Notes: a model not told the origin generated them from the sequence alone. Numbered from the stretch's first letter, positions 1 to 9,516 are shown. The stretch is 64,000 bases of DNA from Streptomyces sp. TRM70350 (GCF_019219825.1 NZ_JAHUXH010000005.1:124001-188000); one strand, 5' to 3'. A program made the numbers and translations.

Positions 1-694
1 CCAGGCAGGGGGTACGGGCGCCGATCAGTTCCCGGTCGTAGTCGAAGGGCAGCGGGGCGGCGTTCGTCAGGCCGCTGTTGGTCTTCCAGGACTTCACGAA
101 CTGCTTGGCCTGGGCGATCTCGTCCTTCCACTCCTCCACCGACCACTCGCCGACACCACCGCCGCTGCCGCAGAAGTGGCCGTTGAAGTGGGTGCCGATC
201 TCGTTGCCCTCCAGCCACGCCAGCCGCAGTTGCTTCACGGTGTCGGCGATGCCCTGCCGGTCGTTGAAGCCGATGTCGGAGCGGCCCGGTGAGTGCTGCG
301 GCGGCTTGTACAGGCCGCGTTTGTCCTCAGGCAGCAGGTACACGCCACTGAGGAAGTACGTCATGGTGGCGTTGTTGGCCTTGGCCACCTCGCGGAAATG
401 GGAGAACAGCCGCTGGCTGTCCTCGCCGGCACCGTCCCAGGAGAACACCACGAACTGGGGCGGTCGCTGACCGGGCTTCAACCGCTCGGGGCGGGGCAGA
501 TGAGGCTGCGCACCGGTGAACGCGGTGGAGCCGTCCCCGATCAACCGGACCGCGCTCTTGGGCGGCGCCGGCGCACCCTGCGGACCGGAGGACCCTCCCT
601 CCGAACTGTCGGAGCCGGTCCCGCAGCCGGCGAGTGATACGGCACAGACCGCGGCGCCCATGGCGCCCGCGGCGATCCTCTGGGTGGCGGCCAT
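1..694 (-). CDS. Lipoprotein, polysaccharide-deacetylase-like (3' end off window)
   Basis: The N-terminus is a lipoprotein signal: a short basic start, a hydrophobic stretch and the lipobox LAGC with the acylated Cys at residue 24. A Gly/Ser/Pro-rich spacer follows. The globular part begins with FVVFSWDGAGED and continues with GNEIGTHFNGHFCG, which resembles the metal-binding Asp and His motifs of polysaccharide deacetylases. An extracytoplasmic, membrane-anchored, carbohydrate-directed role is inferred. The start is supported by a purine-rich AAGGAAGGTGG just upstream. The C-terminus lies beyond base 1, so catalytic residues there cannot be judged. Confidence 0.75.
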   Translation of the reverse strand, partial: MAATQRIAAGAMGAAVCAVSLAGCGTGSDSSEGGSSGPQGAPAPPKSAVRLIGDGSTAFTGAQPHLPRPERLKPGQRPPQFVVFSWDGAGEDSQRLFSHFREVAKANNATMTYFLSGVYLLPEDKRGLYKPPQHSPGRSDIGFNDRQGIADTVKQLRLAWLEGNEIGTHFNGHFCGSGGGVGEWSVEEWKDEIAQAKQFVKSWKTNSGLTNAAPLPFDYDRELIGARTPCL

Positions 695-793
695 TCCGCC
701 CACCTTCCTTCTCCAGTCGACGAGTCGGCAGCGCCGCCAAGGTCGCATGGGACAGAGAAGGAATTAGTACGACAAGCCGATGAAATGGGCACT

Positions 794-809
794 TCACTCA
801 CTGGAGTGA
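794..809. promoter_or_regulatory. Inverted repeat TCACTC-ACTG-GAGTGA in divergent intergenic region
   Basis: A perfect 6-bp inverted repeat with a 4-bp spacer lies in the relatively A+T-rich 293-bp region between the divergent lipoprotein and SulP-carbonic anhydrase genes. The symmetry and place suggest an operator for one or both genes. The spacer is too long for the BldD consensus as I remember it. The binding protein is unknown. Confidence 0.3.
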
Positions 810-987
810 TTGATTAACCCATTTGCCGGGAAAATCCATGCTTGGCCTTTACTCTGCATTACGATTCGTTTACTGAAAGTTGCTGATCCCGCCGCTGCAC
901 GCCGTGACCCACGGCCGCGACCCGACCCCGCCACGGCGGGGGAACCACTTGTTCCGCGACCGCGCTGCCCCGGAGGAGACGGGAAAC

Positions 988-3900
988 ATGTCAGCCTGCG
1001 TCCCTACCCGAGCCCCCGACCCGCATCGACCGAAGCGGGTCCACCCACCCCACAGCCCGCCGCCGGCCCGGCGTCGCCGGTTCCATATCGCCGGTGCCGA
1101 TGTGTCGGCCTCCATCTCTGTCTTCCTGATCGCGCTGCCGCTGTCCCTGGGCATCGCCCTCGCCACCGGCGCGCCGCTCCAGGCCGGGCTCGTCGCCGCG
1201 GCGGTGGGCGGCCTGGTCGTCGGGCGGCTCGGCGGCTCCCCGCTCCAGGTGAGCGGCCCGGCGGCCGGCCTCACGGTCGTCACCGCCGACCTCATCCACC
1301 GCTACGGATGGCGTACGACATGCGCCATCACCGTCCTCGCCGGACTCGCCCAACTCGGCCTGGGCTGTCTGCGCGTGGCCCGCTCCGCGCTCGCCGTCAG
1401 CCCGGCGATCGTGCACGGCATGCTGGCCGGTATCGGCGTCACCATCGCCGTCGCCCAGTTGCACATCGTGCTCGGCGGCACCCCGCAGAGCGTCGTCCTG
1501 GACAATCTGCGCGCGCTGCCCGCCCAGCTCGCCGACCTGCATCCGGCCGCCGTCACGACGAGCGCGCTCACGCTTGCCCTGCTGCTGGCCTGGCCCCGGC
1601 TGCCCGGCCGGGCGGGCCGCCTGCTGCGCAAGGCGCCGGCCGCGCTCGTCGCCGTCGCCGGGGCCACCGCGGCCGCCTCGCTGGCCGGGCTCACCCTGCC
1701 CAAGGTCGAGCTGCCCAACTGGAGCAGCCACGCCCTGGCCGGACTGCCCGAGGGCCCGGTGCTGGGCCTCGTCGCCGCCGTGCTCAGCACCACGCTGGTG
1801 TGCAGCGTGCAGTCGCTGCTCGGCGCGGTCGCCGTCGACAAACTGGCCGCCGGCCGACCCGACCTCGCCGGCCGCGTCCCCCGCTCCGACCTGGACCGCG
1901 AACTGCTCGGGCAGGGCGCCGCCAACATCGTCTCCGGCGGACTCGGCGGGCTGCCGGTCGCGGGTGTGGCCGTGCGCAGTTCCGCGAATGTGCAAGCGGG
2001 CGCCGTGAGCCGGAACTCCACGATGCTGCACGGCGTTTTCGTAGTGATCGCCACGCTGCTGATGGTTCCGTTCCTGGAGCTCATCCCGCTCGCCTCGCTC
2101 GCCGCCCTGGTGATGGCCGTCGGCATCCAGATGGTGTCCCTGAACCACATCCGCACGGTGACCCGCCACCGCGAGGTGCTGGTGTACGTGGTCACCACCC
2201 TCGGCGTGGTGTTGCTCGGCGTCCTGGAGGGCGTGGCACTGGGCATCGCCGTGGCCGTCGGCGTCGCCCTGCACCGCCTCACCCGCACCCGCATCACCCA
2301 TGAAGTGACGGAAGGAGTCCATCACGTACAGGTAAGAGGACAGTTGACGTTCCTCGCGGTGCCACGGCTCAGCCGTGCCCTGCACCTCGTCCCCCAAGGG
2401 GCCGACGTGGTCGTCGAGTTGGACGGCTCGTTCATGGACCACGCGGCGTACGAGACCCTGCAGGACTGGCAGAACACGCACACCGCGACGGGCGGCACCG
2501 TAGAGCTGACCGGCCGCCGCGCCGGGGTCCGCATCGCCGAGCCCATGGACTTCCCCGGCCGCGAGGGGGAGACCGGGGTCAACGAGCCGGACGCCTCGGC
2601 CGGTTGCCGCTGCAGCCCGTGGACGCCATGGCGCAACCACCAGTGCGAGGTGCAGCAGCCACTGTTCGCCACGCCGGGGAGTGCGGCGGGGCAGCGCGGG
2701 GATTCGGGCGGTTCCGGCGGCGCCGAGGGCTCGACGGATTCGGCGAGCTCGAAGGTCGCGGTGGGCGCGGTGGACGCGAAGAGTTCGCCGGGCTCGAAGG
2801 GCACGGTGACCTCGAAGGGCTCCCCGCACTCGGGGGGCTCGGCAGGGTCGCAGGGCTCCCCGCACTCGGAGGGTTCAGCAAGCTCCCAGGGCTCCCCGCA
2901 CCCCGAAGGCTCGGCAAGGTCGCAGGGCTCGTACAGGCCTGTCGGCCCGGACGGCTCCACCGACTCGGGCACGTCCGGCGGCATGCCCACCTCCGGCACG
3001 TCCGACGGCTCCGGCAGCCCCGGCAGCATCGGCACCCCCGGCACGCCCGACGGCCCCGGCACCCCCGGCAGCATCGGCACCCCCGGCACGCCCGACGGCC
3101 CCGGCACCCCCGGCGGCATGCCCACCCCCGGCACGCCCGACAGCCCCGGCACCCCCCGTGGCATGCCCACTCCCGGCAGCCCGCACAGCTCCGGCGACTC
3201 GGGCAACGCTCACAGCCCCAACGGCTCCCCCCACTCCGCCAACTGGCACCCCGCCGACGACTCAGACGCCGGCTCCCCCGATCCCGCCAGCTCCTACAAC
3301 CCCCACCGCTTCCACAACCCCAACAGCACTGGCAGCCCCAACAAACCCAAACCCAACAACCCCGACACCATCGCCAGCCCCAACCCCAACCTGAACCCCA
3401 CCGACACCCCCCACAACCCCACCGGCTCCCCCCGCAACCCCGCGAATCCCCCCACCGCCATCAACACCCCAGCCAGCCACCAACTGGCCCGAGGCATCAG
3501 CGCCTTCCAGCGCAACACGGCCCCCCTGGTCCGAGGCGAACTCGCACGCCTGGCCCGCGAGGGACAGCGTCCCGTCCAGCTGTTCCTCACGTGCGCCGAC
3601 TCCCGGCTGGTCACCTCGATGATCACCTCCAGTGGTCCGGGCGACCTGTTCGTGGTGCGCAACGTCGGCAACCTGGTGCCACGCCCCGGCGAGGAGAGCG
3701 GCGACGACTCGGTGGCGGCGGCGATCGAGTACGCGGTGGACGTACTGAAGGTGCGGTCCATCACGGTGTGCGGTCACTCCGGGTGCGGAGCCATGCAGGC
3801 GCTGCTCAACTCCGAGCCGGGCAGCGCGCGCACCCCGCTCAGGCGGTGGCTGCGGCACGCGCTGCCCAGCCTGGAGCGCATGGCCGACGACAACCGGCCC

Positions 3901-4140
3901 TGGCCCCGGCTGGCCGGGCGGCCGCCCGCCGACGTGGTCGAGCAGCTGTGCCTGACCAACGTCGTGCAGCAACTGGAGCACCTGCGCGCTCACGAGTCGG
4001 TGTCCCGGGCGCTGCGCGAGGGCGCGTTGGAGCTGCACGGGATGTACTTCCACGTCGGGGAGGCACAGTCGTATCTCCTCACGGAGAGTGATGACGAGCA
4101 CGTGTTCGACACCGTCCGTGCGGCGGACCTGTCCGCGTGA
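988..4140 (+). CDS. SulP-family anion transporter fused to beta-carbonic anhydrase
   Basis: This is a 1050-aa membrane transporter plus enzyme. Residues about 35-440 hold the SulP transmembrane domain, including the conserved stretch SVFLIALPLSLGIALATGAP. A short STAS-like domain follows to about residue 520. A roughly 300-residue linker rich in Gly, Ser, Pro, Asn and Thr comes next. The C-terminal beta-carbonic anhydrase has CADSR (Cys869, Asp871) and HSGC (His930, Cys933), the expected zinc ligands and Asp-Arg dyad. The family is thought to couple bicarbonate or sulfate movement to CO2/bicarbonate interconversion. The ATG at 988 is preferred over an upstream in-frame start because GGAGAC lies 9 bases before it. 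The linker is much longer than I expect for this fusion. Confidence 0.9.
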   Translation: MSACVPTRAPDPHRPKRVHPPHSPPPARRRRFHIAGADVSASISVFLIALPLSLGIALATGAPLQAGLVAAAVGGLVVGRLGGSPLQVSGPAAGLTVVTADLIHRYGWRTTCAITVLAGLAQLGLGCLRVARSALAVSPAIVHGMLAGIGVTIAVAQLHIVLGGTPQSVVLDNLRALPAQLADLHPAAVTTSALTLALLLAWPRLPGRAGRLLRKAPAALVAVAGATAAASLAGLTLPKVELPNWSSHALAGLPEGPVLGLVAAVLSTTLVCSVQSLLGAVAVDKLAAGRPDLAGRVPRSDLDRELLGQGAANIVSGGLGGLPVAGVAVRSSANVQAGAVSRNSTMLHGVFVVIATLLMVPFLELIPLASLAALVMAVGIQMVSLNHIRTVTRHREVLVYVVTTLGVVLLGVLEGVALGIAVAVGVALHRLTRTRITHEVTEGVHHVQVRGQLTFLAVPRLSRALHLVPQGADVVVELDGSFMDHAAYETLQDWQNTHTATGGTVELTGRRAGVRIAEPMDFPGREGETGVNEPDASAGCRCSPWTPWRNHQCEVQQPLFATPGSAAGQRGDSGGSGGAEGSTDSASSKVAVGAVDAKSSPGSKGTVTSKGSPHSGGSAGSQGSPHSEGSASSQGSPHPEGSARSQGSYRPVGPDGSTDSGTSGGMPTSGTSDGSGSPGSIGTPGTPDGPGTPGSIGTPGTPDGPGTPGGMPTPGTPDSPGTPRGMPTPGSPHSSGDSGNAHSPNGSPHSANWHPADDSDAGSPDPASSYNPHRFHNPNSTGSPNKPKPNNPDTIASPNPNLNPTDTPHNPTGSPRNPANPPTAINTPASHQLARGISAFQRNTAPLVRGELARLAREGQRPVQLFLTCADSRLVTSMITSSGPGDLFVVRNVGNLVPRPGEESGDDSVAAAIEYAVDVLKVRSITVCGHSGCGAMQALLNSEPGSARTPLRRWLRHALPSLERMADDNRPWPRLAGRPPADVVEQLCLTNVVQQLEHLRAHESVSRALREGALELHGMYFHVGEAQSYLLTESDDEHVFDTVRAADLSA
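2818..2925 (+). repeat. Three 36-bp tandem repeats encoding GSPHSxGSAxSQ
   Basis: Three in-frame 36-bp units (2818-2853, 2854-2889, 2890-2925) encode GSPHSGGSAGSQ, GSPHSEGSASSQ and GSPHPEGSARSQ inside the transporter-carbonic anhydrase linker. They indicate repeat expansion of a disordered spacer. Confidence 0.85.
3031..3165 (+). repeat. Three 45-bp tandem repeats encoding GTPGTPDGPGTPGxx
   Basis: Three in-frame 45-bp units (3031-3075, 3076-3120, 3121-3165) encode GTPGTPDGPGTPGSI, GTPGTPDGPGTPGGM and PTPGTPDSPGTPRGM. This is a second repeat family in the same linker. The nucleotide repetition is strong enough to mediate slippage and length variation. Confidence 0.85.
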
Positions 4141-4287
4141 GCGGCACCCAGTCGCCCACCGTTGCCTCGGCCCCGGGAAACCAGCCCGGGGTGTGAGGGG
4201 CGTAACAGGGCTGAACCGGCTTCCGGCGCCGTCCGTGGGAAGGAATGACCAGGCGTCGGAAGCGGTCGGGGTCGGCCTGGCCACGCC

Positions 4288-4312
4288 AGGGGCATGCCGT
4301 GACCATGCCCCT
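4288..4312. terminator. 9-bp hairpin between SulP-CA and acs
   Basis: AGGGGCATG, a 7-base loop, then CATGCCCCT form a perfect stem 148 bases after the transporter stop codon. There is no T tract, which is normal for streptomycete terminators. It could also be part of the acs leader or control region, since the dre-like site begins 3 bases later. Confidence 0.45.
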
Positions 4313-4314
4313 CA

Positions 4315-4330
4315 ACAGGTCTAAACCAAT
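4315..4330. promoter_or_regulatory. Putative DasR (dre-like) operator upstream of acs
   Basis: The sequence ACAGGTCTAAACCAAT matches 13 of 16 positions of the DasR responsive element as I remember it (A-S-TGGTCTAGACCA-S-T). The near-palindromic core is GGTCTAAACCA. It lies 86-101 bases before the acs start. DasR senses phosphorylated aminosugars, and deacetylation of N-acetylglucosamine-6-phosphate releases acetate, so control of acetate activation is plausible. This is inference from one motif. Confidence 0.45.
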
Positions 4331-4415
4331 ATCCCGTCGACCCTTGTCATCGGGCCACCCGGTCTGATGAGCTGTGGCCTGGGACACAACGGACACCCTT
4401 CGAGAGGGAGATGTC

Positions 4416-6371
4416 GTGAGCAACGAGAGCCTGGCCAACCTGCTCAAAGAAGAGCGCAGGTTCGCGCCCCCCGCCGACCTGGCCGCCAACGCCAATGTCA
4501 CGGCGGAGGCGTATGAACAGGCCAAGGCTGACAGGCTCGGCTTCTGGGCCGAGCAGGCCCGGCGGCTGACCTGGGCCAAGGAGCCGACCGAGACGCTGGA
4601 CTGGTCGAACCCGCCGTTCGCCAAGTGGTTCAAGGACGGCGAGCTCAACGTCGCGTACAACTGCGTGGACCGGCATGTCGAGGCCGGACACGGCGACCGC
4701 GTGGCCATCCACTTCGAGGGCGAGCCCGGCGACAGCCGCGCCATCACCTACGCCGAGCTCAAGGACGAGGTCTCCAAGGCCGCCAACGCCCTGCTGGAGC
4801 TGGGAGTCCGGAAGGGCGACCGGGTCGCCGTCTACATGCCGATGATCCCGGAGGCCGCGGTCGCGATGCTGGCCTGCGCCCGGATCGGCGCCGCGCACTC
4901 CGTGGTCTTCGGCGGCTTCTCGGCGGACGCGCTGGCGACCCGCATCCAGGACGCCGACGCACGCGTCGTCATCACCTCCGACGGCGGCTACCGGCGGGGC
5001 AAGCCCTCCGCCCTCAAACCGGCCGTGGACGAGGCGGTGGAGAAGGCGGGCAACGTCGAGCACGTCCTCGTCGTCCGCCGCACCGGCCAGGACGTCGCCT
5101 GGACCGAGGGCCGGGACGTGTGGTGGCACGACCTCGTGGACCGGCAGTCCGCCGAGCACACGCCGGAGGCGTTCGAGGCGGAGCACCCGCTGTTCATCCT
5201 CTACACCTCCGGTACGACGGGCAAGCCGAAGGGCATCCTGCACACCTCCGGCGGCTACCTCACCCAGGCGTCGTACACCCACCACGCGGTGTTCGACCTG
5301 AAGCCGGAGACCGATGTGTACTGGTGCACGGCCGACGTCGGCTGGGTGACCGGGCACTCCTACATCGTCTACGGGCCGCTCGCCAACGGCGCCACCCAGG
5401 TGATGTACGAGGGCACCCCGGACACCCCGCACCAGGGCCGCTTCTGGGAGATCGTGCAGAAGTACAAGATCACGATTCTCTACACCGCGCCCACCGCGAT
5501 TCGTACGTTCATGAAGTGGGGCGACGACATCCCCGCGAAGTTCGACCTCTCCAGCCTGCGCATCCTGGGCTCGGTCGGTGAGCCGATCAACCCCGAGGCC
5601 TGGATCTGGTACCGCAAGCACATCGGCTCCGACCGCACCCCCATCGTGGACACCTGGTGGCAGACCGAGACCGGCGCGATGATGATCTCTCCGCTGCCCG
5701 GCGTCACCGAGACCAAGCCCGGCTCGGCGCAGACGCCGCTGCCCGGCATCTCCGCGACGGTCGTCGACGACGAGGCGAACGAGGTGCCCAACGGCGGCGG
5801 TGGCTACCTGGTCCTCACCGAGCCGTGGCCGTCGATGCTGCGCACGATCTGGGGCGACGACCAGCGGTTCATCGACACGTACTGGTCGCGGTTCGAGGGC
5901 AAGTACTTCGCCGGTGACGGCGCCAAGAAGGACGACGACGGCGACATCTGGCTGCTCGGCCGCGTCGACGACGTCATGCTCGTCTCCGGCCACAACATCT
6001 CCACCACCGAGGTCGAGTCCGCCCTCGTCTCCCACCCCTCCGTCGCCGAGGCGGCCGTGGTGGGCGCGGCGGACGAGACGACCGGGCAGGCGATCGTCGC
6101 CTTCGTGATCCTGCGCGGTACGGCGGCGGAGACCGAGGACCTGGTCGGCGAGCTCCGGAGCCACGTCGGCGCCGCGCTGGGCCCGATCGCCAAGCCGAAG
6201 CGGATCCTGCCGGTGGCGGAGCTGCCGAAGACCCGCTCCGGCAAGATCATGCGCCGCCTGCTGCGGGACGTCGCGGAGAACCGCCAGCTGGGTGACGTGA
6301 CCACGCTCACCGACTCCACGGTCATGGACCTCATCCAGGCGAAGCTCCCGGCGGCGCCCAGCGAGGACTGA
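4416..6371 (+). CDS. acs: Acetyl-CoA synthetase (AMP-forming)
   Basis: The protein converts acetate, ATP and CoA to acetyl-CoA through acetyl-adenylate in the cytoplasm. It is 651 aa, the usual length. The P-loop-like [11 protein letters not shown], the acetate-pocket region DTWWQTETG and the C-terminal [11 protein letters not shown] are present. The Lys in SGK (Lys610) is the residue reversibly acetylated in bacterial Acs enzymes. The GTG at 4416 is chosen because GAGGGAG lies 5 bases upstream and the resulting N-terminus matches family length. Upstream lie a hairpin and a DasR-like site, and a strong terminator follows, so it is probably monocistronic. Confidence 0.96.
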   Translation: MSNESLANLLKEERRFAPPADLAANANVTAEAYEQAKADRLGFWAEQARRLTWAKEPTETLDWSNPPFAKWFKDGELNVAYNCVDRHVEAGHGDRVAIHFEGEPGDSRAITYAELKDEVSKAANALLELGVRKGDRVAVYMPMIPEAAVAMLACARIGAAHSVVFGGFSADALATRIQDADARVVITSDGGYRRGKPSALKPAVDEAVEKAGNVEHVLVVRRTGQDVAWTEGRDVWWHDLVDRQSAEHTPEAFEAEHPLFILYTSGTTGKPKGILHTSGGYLTQASYTHHAVFDLKPETDVYWCTADVGWVTGHSYIVYGPLANGATQVMYEGTPDTPHQGRFWEIVQKYKITILYTAPTAIRTFMKWGDDIPAKFDLSSLRILGSVGEPINPEAWIWYRKHIGSDRTPIVDTWWQTETGAMMISPLPGVTETKPGSAQTPLPGISATVVDDEANEVPNGGGGYLVLTEPWPSMLRTIWGDDQRFIDTYWSRFEGKYFAGDGAKKDDDGDIWLLGRVDDVMLVSGHNISTTEVESALVSHPSVAEAAVVGAADETTGQAIVAFVILRGTAAETEDLVGELRSHVGAALGPIAKPKRILPVAELPKTRSGKIMRRLLRDVAENRQLGDVTTLTDSTVMDLIQAKLPAAPSED

Positions 6372-6381
6372 GCCCGGCTGG

Positions 6382-6429
6382 AAGGGGCACCCGGCGAAGG
6401 ACGCGACAGGCGCGCCGGGGGCCCCTTTT
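6382..6429 (+). terminator. Rho-independent terminator of acs
   Basis: AAGGGGC-ACCCGGCG, a loop of about 16 bases, then CGCCGGG-GGCCCC followed by TTTT form a long GC-rich stem beginning 10 bases after the acs stop codon. Confidence 0.8.
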
Positions 6430-6574
6430 GCGCGTAACGTGAAGATCACCTGACCGGCCCGCCGCATCTTAGGTAAGGTAAGGAACGCGTCAACAATGCC
6501 ATAATGCTCCAAAGGTGCGCCGGGAAGTCTGGTCGGCATGTCATTTGTGCTGCCCACCGACCGGAGGTCTTCCC

Positions 6575-7996
6575 TTGACCGCGCCCAACCCCGCACGTAA
6601 GGCCTTCGCACGCCTGTCCCTGCCCGAGCGGACCTTCGTCGCGGACGCGTTGCGCACCGAGACGGTCGGCGGTGTGCTGCTGCTGATAGCCGCGGTCATC
6701 GCGCTGATCTGGGCGAACATACCCATCCTGCAGGACAGCTACGAGACCGTCTCCCACTTCCACATAGGCCCGGCCGCCCTCGGCCTCGACCTCTCCATCG
6801 CGCACTGGGCCGCCGACGGTCTGCTCGCGATCTTCTTCTTCGTCGCCGGTATCGAGCTCAAGCGTGAGCTGGTCGCCGGCGATCTGCGCGACCCCAAGGC
6901 GGCCGTCCTGCCGGTGGTCGCCGCGCTGTGCGGCATGGCCGTACCGGCGCTGGTCTACAGCCTCACCGCCGGCCTCGGCGGCGGTTCCCTGGCGGGCTGG
7001 GCGGTGCCCACCGCCACGGACATCGCCTTCGCGCTCGCCGTGCTCGCGGTCATCGGTACGTCGCTGCCGAGCGCCCTGCGCGCCTTCCTGCTGACGCTCG
7101 CCGTCGTGGACGACCTGTTCGCGATCATGATCATCGCGGTCTTCTTCACCAGCTCGATCAACTTCGCCGCCCTCGGCGGCGCCGTTGTGGGCCTCGGCGT
7201 CTTCTGGCTGCTGCTGCGCAAGGGCGTCCGCGGCTGGTACCTGTACGTCCCGCTGGCGCTGGTGATCTGGGCGCTGATGTACAACAGCGGCGTGCACGCC
7301 ACCATCGCGGGCGTCGCCATGGGCCTGATGCTGCGCTGCACCACCCACAAGGGTGAGAAGCACTCCCCCGGCGAGCACATCGAGCACCTTGTGCGCCCCG
7401 TGTCCGCGGGCCTCGCCGTACCGCTGTTCGCCCTGTTCAGCGCGGGCGTCTCGGTCTCCGGCGGCCTCCTGGGGGACGTGTTCACCAAGCCGGAGACGCT
7501 GGGTGTGGTCCTCGGCCTCGTCGTCGGCAAGACGCTCGGCATCTTCGGCGGCACCTGGCTGACCGCCCGCTTCACCCGGGCCTCGCTCAGCGAGGACCTC
7601 GCCTGGCCGGACGTCTTCGCCGTCGCCTCGCTCGCCGGCATCGGCTTCACCGTCTCGCTGCTCATCGGCGAACTGGCCTTCGAGGGCGACGCGGTGCTGA
7701 CCGAAGAGATCAAGGCCGCCGTACTGACCGGTTCACTGATAGCGGCGCTGGTCGCGACGGTGATGCTGAAGATACGGAACACCAAGTACCGCAGGCTGTG
7801 CGAGGCCGAGGAGCGCGACGAGGACCTCGACGGCATCCCGGACATCTACGAGGAGCACGACCCGGCGTACCACCTGCGGATGGCGGAGATCTACGACCGT
7901 AAGGCCGCCGAACACCGTCGGCTCGCCAAAGTCAGGGCGACCGAGCTTGCCGAAGTGGGCGGCGGGGCAGGCGATGAGGGCGACGGTCCGGCATGA
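6575..7996 (+). CDS. nhaA: Na+/H+ antiporter NhaA
   Basis: This is an inner-membrane antiporter exporting Na+ in exchange for protons, for pH and salt balance. It is 473 aa with about 12 hydrophobic segments. Family signatures are visible: PTATDIAFALAVLAVIG, the double-Asp ion site in AVVDDLFAIMII, and HATIAGVAMGL. A charged C-terminal tail of about 80 residues, longer than in E. coli NhaA, contains an acidic stretch and a His/Lys-rich helix. The TTG at 6575 is chosen for the GGAGG 7 bases upstream. Two membrane-associated genes follow on the same strand. Confidence 0.94.
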   Translation: MTAPNPARKAFARLSLPERTFVADALRTETVGGVLLLIAAVIALIWANIPILQDSYETVSHFHIGPAALGLDLSIAHWAADGLLAIFFFVAGIELKRELVAGDLRDPKAAVLPVVAALCGMAVPALVYSLTAGLGGGSLAGWAVPTATDIAFALAVLAVIGTSLPSALRAFLLTLAVVDDLFAIMIIAVFFTSSINFAALGGAVVGLGVFWLLLRKGVRGWYLYVPLALVIWALMYNSGVHATIAGVAMGLMLRCTTHKGEKHSPGEHIEHLVRPVSAGLAVPLFALFSAGVSVSGGLLGDVFTKPETLGVVLGLVVGKTLGIFGGTWLTARFTRASLSEDLAWPDVFAVASLAGIGFTVSLLIGELAFEGDAVLTEEIKAAVLTGSLIAALVATVMLKIRNTKYRRLCEAEERDEDLDGIPDIYEEHDPAYHLRMAEIYDRKAAEHRRLAKVRATELAEVGGGAGDEGDGPA

Positions 7997-8074
7997 TCTG
8001 ACGGGACGGTACAAAAGACGGGACCGTGCACAGTCAGTCACAGACGGACCCGTACGCAGAAGAGGGAGACCGCG

Positions 8075-8581
8075 ATGAGCGCACCCGACGGCAGCCCGGT
8101 CGGCGCCGAACGCAGTATCGGCCAGCTGTTCGCCTCCGCGACGGCCGAGATGTCGGCGCTGGTGCACGACGAGATCGCGCTGGCCAAGGCCCAGCTGAGG
8201 CGGGACGTCAAGCGCGGTGCGACGAGTGGCGGCGCGTTCATCGCGGCCGGTGTGCTGCTCCTGTTCTCCCTCCCGATGCTCAACTTCGCCCTGGCCTACG
8301 GCATCCACACCTGGACCGACTGGAACCTCGCGCTCTGCTTCCTGCTGTCCTTCGCGGCGAACGTCCTGATCGCCCTCGTCCTGGCCCTGATCGGCGTGGT
8401 GTTCGCCAAGAAGGCCAAGAAGGGCAAGGGCCCGCAGAAGGTGGCCGCGTCGGTGAAGGAGACGGCGGGCGTACTGCAGAAGGCCAAGCCGCATCCGCGC
8501 CCCGCGCGGCCGGAGCTGCCCGAGCTGCCCCGGGACCGCGCGCCCGAGGCCATCGAGGCTGTGGCACGCTCGTCGTCATGA
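8075..8581 (+). CDS. Holin-X/DUF1469-type membrane protein
   Basis: This 168-aa protein has two hydrophobic segments (about residues 50-75 and 80-110) flanked by a polar N-terminus and a Lys/Pro-rich C-terminus. The pattern IGQLFASATAEMSALVHDEIALAKAQL is typical of actinobacterial phage-holin-superfamily (Holin-X) proteins, most of which are housekeeping proteins of unknown role rather than phage genes. A strong AGGGAG site precedes the ATG. Its stop overlaps the start of the next gene (ATGA), indicating translational coupling with the hydrolase. Confidence 0.8.
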   Translation: MSAPDGSPVGAERSIGQLFASATAEMSALVHDEIALAKAQLRRDVKRGATSGGAFIAAGVLLLFSLPMLNFALAYGIHTWTDWNLALCFLLSFAANVLIALVLALIGVVFAKKAKKGKGPQKVAASVKETAGVLQKAKPHPRPARPELPELPRDRAPEAIEAVARSSS

Positions 8582-9516
8582 CGGAACCCGACACCCCTTC
8601 GGCGCAGCCCGGCTCGGTCATCCGGCCCGAAGGCCCCTGGACGCACCGGGATGTGGCGGCGAACGGCGCGCGCTTCCACATCGCGGAGCTGGGCGACGGA
8701 CCGCTGGTGATGCTGGTGCACGGCTTTCCGCAGTTCTGGTGGGCCTGGCGGCACCAACTGGTCGCGCTCGCCGACGCCGGGTTCCGGGCCGTCGCCATGG
8801 ACCTCAGGGGTGTCGGCGGCAGCGACCGCACGCCCCGGGGGTACGACCCGGCCAACCTCGCCCTCGACATCACCGGCGTGGTCCGCTCGCTCGGCGAGCC
8901 GGACGCGGCGCTGGTCGGGCACGACCTCGGCGGCTATCTGGCGTGGACGGCGGCCGTGATGCGGCCGAAGCTGGTACGCCGTCTGGTGGTGGCGTCGATG
9001 CCGCACCCCCGGCGCTGGCGATCGGCGATGCTCTCCGACGTGCGGCAGACGGCGGCGAGTTCGTACATCTGGGGGTTCCAGCGGCCGTGGGTCCCGGAGC
9101 GGCAGCTCGTCGCGGACGAGGGGGCGCTGGTCGGGCGGCTGATCCGGGACTGGTCCGGGCCGCGGCTGCCGGAGGACGACGCGGTGGCGACGTACCGCCG
9201 CGCGATGTGCATCCCGTCGACGGCGCACTGCTCGATCGAGCCGTACCGCTGGCTGGTCCGCTCCCTGGCCCGCCCCGACGGCATCCAGTTCAACCGCCGG
9301 ATGAAACGCCCCGTCCGCGTGCCGACCCTGCATCTGCACGGCTCCCTCGATCCGGTGATGCGCACCCGCAGCGCGGCCGGGTCCGGCGAGTACGTCGAAG
9401 CCCCGTACCGCTGGCGCCTGTTCGACGGCCTCGGCCACTTCCCGCACGAAGAGGACCCTGCCGCGTTCTCCAACGAGCTGATCAGCTGGCTGAAGGACCC
9501 CGAACCGGACCGCTGA
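8578..9516 (+). CDS. Alpha/beta hydrolase, epoxide-hydrolase-like
   Basis: This is a 312-aa cytoplasmic alpha/beta-hydrolase. The oxyanion motif is HGFPQFWW. The nucleophile elbow GHDLGG carries Asp rather than Ser, as in epoxide hydrolases and haloalkane dehalogenases. The catalytic His is in GLGHFPHEED near the C-terminus. The start is the ATG that overlaps the previous stop codon. Nudix, protease and DNA-repair genes further on run on the opposite strand. The natural substrate is unknown. Confidence 0.85.
   Translation: MTEPDTPSAQPGSVIRPEGPWTHRDVAANGARFHIAELGDGPLVMLVHGFPQFWWAWRHQLVALADAGFRAVAMDLRGVGGSDRTPRGYDPANLALDITGVVRSLGEPDAALVGHDLGGYLAWTAAVMRPKLVRRLVVASMPHPRRWRSAMLSDVRQTAASSYIWGFQRPWVPERQLVADEGALVGRLIRDWSGPRLPEDDAVATYRRAMCIPSTAHCSIEPYRWLVRSLARPDGIQFNRRMKRPVRVPTLHLHGSLDPVMRTRSAAGSGEYVEAPYRWRLFDGLGHFPHEEDPAAFSNELISWLKDPEPDR

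Noticed and set aside
794..809. BldD box interpretation of the TCACTC/GAGTGA repeat
   Set aside because: The spacer is 4 bp, whereas the BldD consensus has a 1-bp centre; kept only as an unassigned inverted repeat.
991..4284. Long open frames antisense to the SulP-carbonic anhydrase gene
   Set aside because: They mirror the GC-rich repeat linker and codon-position bias of the real gene, are Arg/Gly/Pro-rich and lack recognisable domains.
3262..4295. Minus-strand frames opposite the carbonic anhydrase domain
   Set aside because: Shadow of the conserved sense-strand enzyme whose catalytic motifs are intact.
6469..6484. TTAGGTAAGGTAAGG before nhaA as an iron box (DmdR/IdeR-type)
   Set aside because: Only one half resembles TTAGGTTAGG and the second half lacks the complementary CCTAA arm; nhaA is not a typical iron-regulated gene.
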